From Patellaria atrata CBS 101060 (taxonomy: Eukaryota; Ascomycota; Dothideomycetes; Patellariales; Patellariaceae), in the NCBI GenBank assembly GCA_010093705.1, contig MU006102.1, positions 371,947-435,946 of the forward strand: a stretch of 64,000 nucleotides of DNA, given 5' to 3'. Positions 51,096 to 59,911 of this stretch are shown piece by piece. Numbering within the stretch: the stretch's first letter is position 1; every line of letters starts with the position of its first letter. Below the pieces are notes generated by a model. It searched no databases and had not been told where the DNA came from. It saw nothing but the letters and a program-made list of their open reading frames with translations. The position numbers and the translations under genes are program-made.

Positions 51096-52641
51096 ATGAA
51101 GACTTGCAAGGCGGCATTGACGGATGAAATGGGTGGGTGCCCCTTTTCAACTGCTTCTGCCCTCCCACTGGTACTGACACTCAGTAGATGACGGCCCCTG
51201 GGTATGGAAGCATGCTTCATTCAATGAGATTTGTTTCGCGATATCCTTGGTGTTCGCTTCTGCAGCTATCATAACATCGTTTGGCCTGATTTTCATGCAT
51301 GGGATTCACTATTCACAGCCGCAAGAGCAAGTTCAGTACGTACTATCTAGTATTTACGATACGGTACCTCGCCCTCACATCCTACTGCAATTGTTATCTA
51401 ACGGAGATCCCAAATAGCGTTATTCGACTCGTTCTAATGATACCCTTGTATGCCTATATAGCAGCCTGCACCCACAATAACCCCACAAAGGCAGTGTATC
51501 TTCAAATGTACCGAGACCTATGGGAGCCCTTCGCCATCGTAGGTTTCTTCAACCTCCTCCGGTTCTATATTGCACCCAATCTCCATGGTCAGAAAGAATA
51601 CTTCAGGACGATGGAGACGAAAAATTGGTTGTGGCCGTTACCTTGGTTACAGAAATGTACCGGCGGGCGCCATCGTGGGCCTTTTCGAAAACCTAGAAGC
51701 GGGTTGACTTGGTTCAATGTGAGTTATCTCATGTATTGCCTACACCCTTGAAGCGGAGCATGCTGATCGCTCAACAGATCGTTTGGGCCGGAATGTACCA
51801 ATACTGTTTCGTCCGCATCGTCGTGACGGTAGTGGCAGTTTGGGCCGAAAACACCCATCGCTATTGCGCTCACTCTTTCGATCCCTCTTTCATGTCCGTC
51901 TGGGCCTTATTGATTATCTTGATCTCGTCTTCCGTCGCTCTTTATTGCTTGGTGCAGTTCTACTGGCAACTAAAAGAAATAGTGGCACCGCGAAAACCGG
52001 CCCTTAAAATCTCCTGTGTGAAGCTGGTCATCTTTTTCATGTTTTGGCAGTCTGTAAGTTACTCATCATGTCCGAACACCCTTACCCTATCCTTCGTCCT
52101 GGTTCTCCTTACTCTCTGTACACTTGTGACAAGCTGTTGCCTTACTTGCGTTACGTGTACTATTCCACCCGCAAGATTCTATACGGAAACAAGTCTTACA
52201 GTATGGCTTTGTGTACTCCGAGCCTACCGTAGACGAGAAGCACAAGCCAAAAGGATAAAAAAAAAAAAAAAAAAGAGCACGCTAACCACCCTGCCCACCT
52301 TGCAGGTCGTGAACGAAATCCTCGTCGCCACAAACCTCTGGAAACCTAGCAAGGTAGTCCGCATGGTCGACATCAAAGTCGGGATCCAAAACATGCTCCT
52401 CTGCATCGAAATGTTTGTCTTCGCCGTCCTGCACCACTGGGCCTTTCCCTGGCGGGAATACAGTCTCTCCCGCCAGCTCTACGATACCGGAGCCGAGTAC
52501 GAGGGGGGTTTCTTGGGCTGGGCCGCGTACTGGGATGCGTTGAGTCCGGTGGATCTGGTGAGGGCGTTTGGGCGCGGGATGCGCTGGCTGTTTTGGGGTG
52601 TGTGGAATAGATTTGGGGATAGTAGTTATTATGGGCAGTAG
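51096..52641 (+). CDS. DUF300 / organic solute transporter alpha-like (TMEM184) membrane protein
   Basis: Five exons: 51096-51132, 51188-51335, 51418-51718, 51778-52053, 52306-52641; 365 residues. Seven likely helices include ISLVFASAAIITSFGLIF, IRLVLMIPLYAYIAACTH, FAIVGFFNLLRFYIAP, VWALLIILISSSVALYCLVQ and MLLCIEMFVFAVLHHWAFPW. Family signatures are MIPLYAYIA, YRDLWEPFAIVGFFNLL, LVIFFMFWQS and DIKVGIQNMLLCIEM. Animal members move bile acids or steroids, while fungal members have no assigned substrate. Introns 1-3 are 55-82 bp and ordinary. Intron 4 (52054-52305) is 252 bp, a multiple of three, has no in-frame stop, and includes a 17-base A run. Excising it restores the exact family reading FWQSVVNEIL, so splicing is the main form, but retention would add 84 residues. 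Confidence 0.88.
52054..52305 (+). other. Stopless 252-bp intron (exitron candidate) in the DUF300 gene
   Basis: The donor is GTAAGT and the acceptor TTGCAG. The translation through it stays open in the exon frame: a hydrophobic stretch (LTLSFVLVLLTLCTLVTSCC) and then a lysine run coded by A17 (52258-52274). It is about four times longer than the neighbouring introns. Confidence 0.65.
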
Positions 52642-52951
52642 GATCTTGGTGTTGGTGGTGTACTGGATGTGAGGGGATAGGCTGGCTGGATGGGACTTGG
52701 ATTGTGGCCTGTACATCGATATCCGCAACAGAGCACCATCGCACATTTCTCACCTGAATTTCCTAGCGTACAAATCGACCCTTTTTTCCTTTTGAAGGTC
52801 TCTGAGGTCGCAGAGAGCTACTGTACTGTACAAATGCGAACCATATCCGTGCGGGGATATCCATCTTCCACCCTCCCTACATTCAATAACACTCAAACCA
52901 CCACCACTCCATTCTCTATCATCTCACTTACCCCGTCCCTCCATATACCAT
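52642..52951. other. Convergent intergenic space
   Basis: 310 bp between the 3' ends of the DUF300 and Acinus-like genes. It contains an exact TGTACTGTACA (52822-52832). Confidence 0.6.
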
Positions 52952-54907
52952 CTACCGTCCCCTCCAACCTCCCCTGCCTCTTCCCCTTCCTCCCCCCTCC
53001 CCGGGATTCCTATGAGCCCCTCCATCCACGATTCGCTCCTCCTGAAACGAATACCGCCGCAACTCCTCCTCTGTAACCCTCCCGGCCACCCAGTCGCGAC
53101 TACTCTCGGTCTTGAAAGCGGCGAGACGTTTTTCCGCGACCTCTTTGCCGATCGGGAGGTAATACAGTTTCGGTTTCGCGGTCGTGGAGGGGAATAAAGC
53201 GTCCAACGCGCGAAAAGGGCGGGAAGGCGGCTCCTTCGCTTCCAGCCCCGGTTCAAGTTCTTTACTTTCACCCTCTGCTTCAAGCCCCGGTTTCATCGCA
53301 TGGTTCGGGCCGGGAATCCGCGGAGAGCCAAGCCCGTATTTCGAGTCCGCTGCTTCGTCGGAGGGCTTGAAAGGGGGTTTACCCCCACCGACTTCTTTGA
53401 ACACGGCTTCGACGCTGCCGGAGGCCAGAGGCGTGTAGATGACTTCCCACCACTTGCCCTGTCTGCTCCCGGTGCCGAGCGCGTCTTCTTCAATCTGGAT
53501 CCACTTTGCGACGAGCTCGGCGGGGACGAAGTCGGACCAGAGGGGTTTTCGGTCGCGCTCGGGGGGCCAGATTGTGTCGTGGAGGGCGGCGCGGACGCGG
53601 GCGGCGGCGGCGAGGGTTGTGAAGGCTGCAAAGGCGTGCGTGCGCAGGGGGTCGAGGTGAAAGGTGTGAAGAAGGGAGGGGTCCGGGGTGTTGGTTCCCG
53701 GGGGTGTGGCGAGAGTTATGAGGTGGGATTTTAGGGTGTGCGCTTGGAGGGGTCGCTTGAAGTTGCGGATGTAAAGGGATGTTGTTGCGGGATGGAGGGA
53801 GGGGGTTACGGTCCGGTCGGTGGGTTGGGAAGGAGGGATTGTGGGGGGAGCGAGGAGGGGTGCGAGACCGTGGTTGGTGGAGGGGCGTCGCGGTTGAGTA
53901 GGTTTTGTGGTGTCTGAAGGGGTAGAGGCGTCTGGTTTTGAGGATGAGGGTGAGGGAACTGATTTGTTGTCTGTCTTGGGGACGTCCTGTTTACCATCTC
54001 CTGGCGGGACGTCATCTTTGGAAACCGTTGTTGGGACGTCGTCAATGTTTTCAGTTATAGGAATGTCCTTCTTTTCATCCGGCTGAGGGATATCGTCTTT
54101 CCTGCTCACAATGGGTGTCCGGTCCTTCCCTTCAACAACTGGGGTATCATCTTCCGCTTCAGATTTTGAAGTGTCATTCGTGGTATCGGTCATGGGTATA
54201 TCTGCTTGTTCCTCGGATGATACAGCAGTCTCCATACGATCCTCTTTTAGGTGTACCACACCACCGTGCTCCTCCTCTTGTCTAAGCTTCTTCTTCACAA
54301 CTTCCTCTTCAATTACTGGAGACGGGCTCCGCCTCTTTCTCTTCCGCCTATCCTCTACAAGCTCATCGGTGTTAAGCCTAGATTGTGATTTAGAATGTGC
54401 CACGCTTTGCGACTCCGATAATTCTCTTGCAGGCTCTGCGATAGGTACCGGTTCCTCATGAGATGGTACGGGTGTCTGTGATGTGAGCGGCTCTAACGGA
54501 GCAAGTTGTTCGGTTTTCTTGACATCCTGTGCTGGAGTCAATTTATCTGACTCGACTAGCGCACCCCATGCGTCTTTCGCTTCATCTTGACCTCCATCTT
54601 CTTGACTGACAGGTGGATCCTTCTGCTCTTCCTCTTTGTCTAGATTATCTCGAGTTGAGATTTCATCCGAGGCTGCGACTTGTTCCACCTCTGAATCCTG
54701 ACTAGCATCCGCCTGATCGCTTTTATCTTCTGCAGGCAACTCTGCTGCTGTGAGCTTTTCCTCGACCTCTTTCGCGCTCTGCTGATGGTCCACTTCTTCA
54801 AGCTTGTCAATGATCTGTTGCTTTCGCGTCAAACCGGTAGAAGGAATGCTGCGGTCTTTCAGAAGCTGTCGCAGTTGCGCAACGGTAGATTTGCTGTAGT
54901 CTGTCAT
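52952..54907 (-). CDS. Acinus-like SAP-RRM protein
   Basis: Single exon, 651 residues, ATG at 54907. Residues 5-40 are a SAP domain (VAQLRQLLKDRSIPSTGLTR, then KQQIIDKLEE). Residues 185-215 hold a basic nuclear signal (RRKRKRRSPSP). Residues 235-313 carry about eight imperfect 9-10-residue acidic repeats of the type DDVP/DIP. Residues 375-465 form an RRM-like fold (TSLYIRNFKRPLQAHTLKSH, HAFAAFTTLAAAARVRAAL). Residues 567-586 match the RSB motif (RALDALFPSTTAKPKLYYLP), which in Acinus binds RNPS1 and SAP18 in the ASAP complex. The C-terminus is RG-rich (GGGRGRGRGGWRGR). The domain order equals animal and plant Acinus, so a nuclear role in splicing or the exon junction complex is inferred. The 3' end converges with the DUF300 gene. 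Confidence 0.9.
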   Translation of the reverse strand: MTDYSKSTVAQLRQLLKDRSIPSTGLTRKQQIIDKLEEVDHQQSAKEVEEKLTAAELPAEDKSDQADASQDSEVEQVAASDEISTRDNLDKEEEQKDPPVSQEDGGQDEAKDAWGALVESDKLTPAQDVKKTEQLAPLEPLTSQTPVPSHEEPVPIAEPARELSESQSVAHSKSQSRLNTDELVEDRRKRKRRSPSPVIEEEVVKKKLRQEEEHGGVVHLKEDRMETAVSSEEQADIPMTDTTNDTSKSEAEDDTPVVEGKDRTPIVSRKDDIPQPDEKKDIPITENIDDVPTTVSKDDVPPGDGKQDVPKTDNKSVPSPSSSKPDASTPSDTTKPTQPRRPSTNHGLAPLLAPPTIPPSQPTDRTVTPSLHPATTSLYIRNFKRPLQAHTLKSHLITLATPPGTNTPDPSLLHTFHLDPLRTHAFAAFTTLAAAARVRAALHDTIWPPERDRKPLWSDFVPAELVAKWIQIEEDALGTGSRQGKWWEVIYTPLASGSVEAVFKEVGGGKPPFKPSDEAADSKYGLGSPRIPGPNHAMKPGLEAEGESKELEPGLEAKEPPSRPFRALDALFPSTTAKPKLYYLPIGKEVAEKRLAAFKTESSRDWVAGRVTEEELRRYSFQEERIVDGGAHRNPGEGGGRGRGRGGWRGR

Positions 54908-55833
54908 GTTGCGCGTCTTATATTAGGTTATAGTTGGTAAGATAGCATGAAGATATATCGAATTGACTGCGTGAAGAGTTCAATAGGATGTTGGTTTGAC
55001 ATCTGAACAAAGCTCCAAAAAGTCGCGGTGGTTTAAGACGAATGCGGTTAGGTCCACAAACGTTGCCAAGCGCATGCTGACATAAGACATCGTAACGTTC
55101 ATCTTCCTCTTTCTCGGCAGTCGGTAGCAGACAACAAACATACGGAGCAATCACTTCTCAACCATGTTCATTTCCACGATAATAGTTCGTTCACGATATC
55201 TGCTTTTGAAACCCTCGAGTGCTACAAAAGCCTTCGAGGACTCATATCTAAAAATAAGATGCTTACTGATGAATCTGAACAAGAGGTTAGCGCGACGCGA
55301 TCCTCCTAACCGTCCAGCGTAGCTATTTGCTGTCTGCCTGATCTGGCCAGTAACAACGGCGTGGAGCCGCATCTGGAACAGCATCCACGCTTGCAGCCTT
55401 GATCAAATTGGTGAAAAAGCTTCGTAACCGAAGTCACCATATCTACTAGTCCTGGTATATGTGTAGAGTCCTAGTTATTAGTCTTTGTTTTCTTCTGAAT
55501 ATCTTCAATCCATGTCGTATTTGTGTTCATTTCGATTTGTTGCGATAGTATTACATTAAGGCCACTGGCGGATTCTATCCCATGCTTATTAACCCTGTTC
55601 AAGGCCGCTAGTAAGATGAGAGAATTGTTAGAGCTGTATGATAAAAAGCCGCTGAGATCCATCATGATGAAGATGTCTTTTAGTGGCATACTTCTCATGT
55701 AGCGTCATGCTCTAGAAAATTTGAATCGTTTTAATATAAAGTCTCAGACTCATTTTGATACCGTGTCTACTGTGTCTCCCTTAAACAGAAAAATATATCT
55801 CATTCTCCCTTTTCATATCTAGAGAGCAACAAA
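54908..55833. promoter_or_regulatory. Divergent promoter region between Acinus-like and MFS genes
   Basis: 0.9 kb. A 75-codon ATG frame on the minus strand (55471-55698, with KDIFIMMDLSGFLSYSSNNS) is a weak candidate for a small or decayed gene. Nothing else is seen. Confidence 0.4.
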
Positions 55834-57700
55834 ATGGCCAATGCAGAAACAAACATGGAGAAGCAACCCACCGGGACTGTCGAACCATTAACAGCAAAGT
55901 CTGAGATAGGAGATGATACAGTTAGCCAGGTTGTTAACTCGCAGACTGATGACCAGGCCCTTCAATCTCCACGTCAGCTCCATGGCCTTTTATGGGCTGT
56001 CGTTGTATCCTCTGTTCTCTCTGCAATTTTTCTATTCGCCTTGGACAATACGGTTGTTGCATTGATTCAACCGCAAATTGTTGATACTCTGGGTCATATT
56101 GAGAAGCTCCCATGGCTTTCGGTATCATTTGCTCTGACGTCTGTTACTACGAATCTTATCTGGTAAGTCCTTAAATGCTACACACTCATTGTGATTCTGA
56201 CGGAGATGATGTATTAAGGGCTAAACTTTCGGACAATTCAATTCCAAGAAGCTGTTCCTGACAGCCGTCTTCCTCTTTGAAGTCGGCTCAGCTCTATGCG
56301 GTGCCACGCCTAATATGAATGCTTTTATTATTGGCCGTGCGATCTGCGGTATCGGTGGCTGTGGGATATACATGGGAGCTATCAATATCATGTCAGTCAC
56401 CACTACAGAAGCTGAGCGTCCGTTGTATATCAGCTTGCCCGGAGTGACGTGGGGCTTGGGAACTGTGTAAGCCTACTGACTTAGATCATGCCCCTTTCCA
56501 ATCATCTGATGATCTCCAGGCTCGGGCCGATAGTTGGAGGCGCATTTGCCGATAGTTGGAGGCGCATTTGCCGATAGCAGTGCGACATGGAGATGGGGAT
56601 TCTATATCAATCTCTGTGTCGGAGCTGTCGCTGCTCCCATCTACTTCCTGCTTCTACCATCACACAATCCCCGCCCGGATATTCCAACTATGCAGAAGAT
56701 CCGAGAACTTGATTTTGTTGGTATGGTCCTAGAGACTGGTGGTCTTCTCTCTGGGGTCATGGCCATCAGCTTCGGCGGCGCTATGTACACGTGGTCTAGC
56801 GGTACGATCATAGGGCTTTTTGTCTGTTCAGGTGTTCTAGGCATCTTGTTCTGCTTACAACAGAAGTTCCGTCTCTTTACCGACCCGGAGAATCAACTTT
56901 TTCCTGTGGATCTGCTCAAATCGTGGGAACTCGATATCCTATTCTGTCAGAGTGCCATCGCGATAAGCTGTGTCTTCATTCCGATATATTTTACACCAGT
57001 AAGGCGATACCACTTGCTTAGATCAAGGTGATACTGATAATGGTAGCTTTACTTCCAATTCGTCCGACAGGACAAAGCACTGAAAGCTGGAGTCCGTCTC
57101 TTGCCCTTTGTGTTTCTCCTTGTCGCAGCGAATGTCTTCAATGGAGTGCTCATGGGTAAACTTGGGTACTATATGCCATGGTTTTTCGGAGGCTCGATCT
57201 TCGTAATCATCGGCGGTGCTCTTCTCCATACTATCGGGATCAATACTAGCAACAGTCAGCTGTACGGTTATACCATCATCGTTGCCATCGGTGCTGGCTG
57301 TTTTGTGCAAGCTCCATTCTCTGTTACTCAAGCAAAGGTTGGAGCAGCACGTGTTGCTGAAGCTACTGCGTTTATTGGGTTCGCCCAAATTCTCGGTATT
57401 ACGCTATCGCTCTCGATATCAAATAGTGTCTTCATCAACCGTGCCATGACCTTGATCGGAAGGATATTCCCGGATGCTCCTAAAGATATAGTTCAAGCAG
57501 CCATTGCTGGCGTCACTGGCGATCTGTTTACCGTGATTACTGATGCTCAACGAATGGAGGTTCTGGAAGCGATTGTTACGGCGATCAAGGACGCGTGTAT
57601 TTTGGTTCTCGCTGCAGGAGCCCTGTCTCTGGTTCTGGCTTGCTTCATGAAGAGGGAGCGTCTATTCTTAGAGAATATAAAGGACAACGTCAGTGAATGA
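55834..57700 (+). pseudogene. DHA2-type MFS transporter gene, broken
   Basis: Four exon-like blocks with good splice sites: 55834-56162, 56219-56466, 56520-56998, 57047-57700. The content is a 14-helix drug:H+ antiporter: FLFALDNTVVALIQPQIVDT (D1 motif), then FGQFNSKKLFL, AICGIGGCGIYMGAINI, LPGVTWGLGTVLGPIVGGAF (C motif), WRWGFYINLCVGAV, and a normal second half ending FMKRERLFLENIKDNVSE. Two lesions spoil the frame: one base appears to be missing at the start of block 2 (WAK to FGQ transition near 56225), and a 22-bp tandem duplication lies in block 3 (56529-56572). Everything else is intact, so the loss looks recent, or an assembly error explains part of it. Such pumps often export antifungals or the fungus's own metabolites. 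No biosynthetic genes are nearby. Confidence 0.85.
56529..56572 (+). repeat. Perfect 22-bp tandem duplication inside the MFS gene
   Basis: Two identical adjacent 22-base units start GATAGTTGGAGG, and a third partial copy (GATAG) follows. Twenty-two is not a multiple of three, so one unit shifts the frame in the IVGGAFADS segment. Confidence 0.92.
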
Positions 57701-58241
57701 GGAAAGAAAGTACGATACAGCTGCGGCCAAAATTGGAATTTCTCACTTATTTTCTTTCGTATCAAACGGCTACTAAGGTATCATGTCAAGAGTCGGAAGA
57801 GGTGATTGAAAAGACATGTCGTTGTCCTAGTTCACCGTCAAGGACCTCATATATCAGTTCTCTAACGTCTTTTACCTTTTCGAATGACATCTCCTCTTTC
57901 AGTCAGTCTTAAGAATAGAGTCTATTTATGTGTTTGCATTATCGGCAATCTTGACGCTCCTGCAATTGATTAGGGTGCCTTACCTTCACGTGTACTCCCC
58001 CCTGCCAAGCTCTATCAATGGTGAAGGTGAAGCTGGACTGTACGTCAACAATAAACAATTCCGCACGATGCAGACCCTTGGAAAAATTGGCACAGAATCA
58101 CCTTCTCTTGATTCCTCCAGTTATCACTTGAGAACAACACTCACAATTGGACAATTCTACCTACATATCATCAGCGTCCACAGTCATCAGACCTCTTTCT
58201 CTCCTTTCAAATTATCACCGTACAGAATAACACAAGCGAGA
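57701..58241. other. Intergenic, leader of the Pth11-like gene
   Basis: The frame of the downstream receptor stays open upstream to 57930, but shows no conserved residues. It is probably 5' leader. Confidence 0.45.
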
Positions 58242-59504
58242 ATGATTAAGCTTGTGGATATTTCCCAGAAATGGGTGTTGATCGTGTGTGGAGTTTTTTT
58301 CTTGCTGTCTGCTGTCTGTTTCGCCCTCCGTCTGTACGCGACGCGGAGGAAGTTCTCAAGGATCTTTGCGGACGACTGGATGATGCTGGTTTCTTTGGTG
58401 AGCAGTACAATCTCCGTCGATTCCTTAATAGAAACTGACTGTTTTCAGGTGGGTCTTCTTTTGTTGACGGTTGGTACCTATACGGGTAAGTCTATATACC
58501 GTATCCAATTACGTCTTCTAGTGTTAATGAACTGTTATACAGCTGTCTTGATAGGCGGTATGGGCCTAAATAAAGGCTACGTCATGAATTGCTACGGAAA
58601 AGGTCCAGTCGAGTTTCTTCTGCTAGTAAATACCCCCTCGCTTACAACAATTCATTCCAATGAGCAGATACTAACCATACCCCTGTACAGAACAAGTTCA
58701 TCACCACCTCCATATGGACAATCTCGGCCTCAGCATGCCACATCTCCATCCTGCTGTTCTACCGCCGCGCATTCCCTGTACAGAGGATGCGCCTCCTAAC
58801 CAAGTACGGCAGCGTACTCGTCCTCCTCTTCACCATCGCCTCCCTCTTCAAGGACTTCCTCATTTGTATCCCCATACAGGAAGCCTGGTCCCTCGACCCC
58901 CAACCCGGTTCCTGCGGCAACATGTCGCTAGGCTACGGCCTCTCCCTCCTCCTCAACCTCACCCTCCAAACCGCCATCCTCCTCCTCCCGCAACCCACCA
59001 TCTGGACCCTCCAGATGGCACCGCAGCCTAAGATCGGGCTCAGCATCCTCTTTCTCGTCGGCCTCTGGTACGTCTCCCCCCCATCCTAATCCTCGTACTG
59101 TACTGTACAAACAATCTAACATCCACAGTGGCGTCGCAATGGGCTCAGTACGCGCATTCTGGCTCCTCCGCGGCGACACCCAGAACCAGAACACCACTCG
59201 GGTCCTCGCTCTCAGCCACGCGTGGACGACCATCGAGCCCGCGCTCAACATCTCCCTCGCCTGCGTCCCGGCCATCCGGACCCTCTTCGCTGCGGCCCCC
59301 GGTGCGCCGAGCGGGAACCGCCTCCCGGTCTACCGTGAGCCGGTTCCCCTCGCCGCTTCCGAGGAGATACTCTTGGAGACGTTGGCGCCGAGGGAGGAGA
59401 ACGAGTCCGTACAGAGCTTTGCAGAGTTTCTCGGCGAGGCGGATGGGGCCTTAACTCCTTCCGTGGCGACGGTCGAGTCGGGTGATATGGTACGGGGCGT
59501 ATAG
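58242..59504 (+). CDS. Pth11-like / fungal rhodopsin-domain seven-helix membrane protein
   Basis: Five exons: 58242-58397, 58449-58485, 58543-58625, 58691-59067, 59129-59504; 342 residues. The start MIKLVDISQKW is chosen because the domain begins there; the frame is open for 104 codons upstream and an earlier start cannot be excluded. Hallmarks of the family: RLYATRRKFSRIFADDWMML, GMGLNKGYV, ISILLFYRRAFPVQRMRLL, SLFKDFLICIPIQEAWS, a CGNMSLGYGLSL segment and ALSHAWTTIEPALNISLACV near the seventh helix. The tail is hydrophilic with acidic patches. Introns 1 and 2 (51 and 57 bp) are multiples of three without stops. Relatives of Pth11 act in surface sensing, but the ligand is unknown. An exact TGTACTGTACA lies in intron 4. 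Confidence 0.87.
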
Positions 59505-59911
59505 ACCCGCTGGGTGTGTTCTTTGGGGAGCGTGTGGTGGGACACCGTGGATGGAGTTGGCTTTGGACGATCTTTTCGTCGATTTGTACGATATGATGGT
59601 GGATGATGACTTGGGACGATGATATGAGTTTACGATCACACGAAAACGGACACGTAGATAGAGACATGATAACCCTTTTTGCTCGGATCACGAGCGCATT
59701 TATACACGATGAACCTCCTGATATGTGAAAATCCCTATAGCCATACCAGCTTAAGGGGTTATTTATTCGTTAAAGACGAACCGGCGCGACTGTGCAACGG
59801 ACGACCGAGCCCAGCAAAGTGCTTATAGTACATTGATGATATCCCTACAAATCAAGAGCAGACGCTAACCCCAGAATGATATCCGGGTTCATGGGTCTGT
59901 TAAGACAGATA
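59505..59911. other. Convergent intergenic space
   Basis: 0.4 kb between the 3' ends of the Pth11-like gene and the serine-rich gene. No gene seen. Confidence 0.5.

Noticed and set aside
53300-53734. 144-codon glycine-rich + strand frame
   Set aside because: Antisense shadow of the Acinus-like gene; low complexity.
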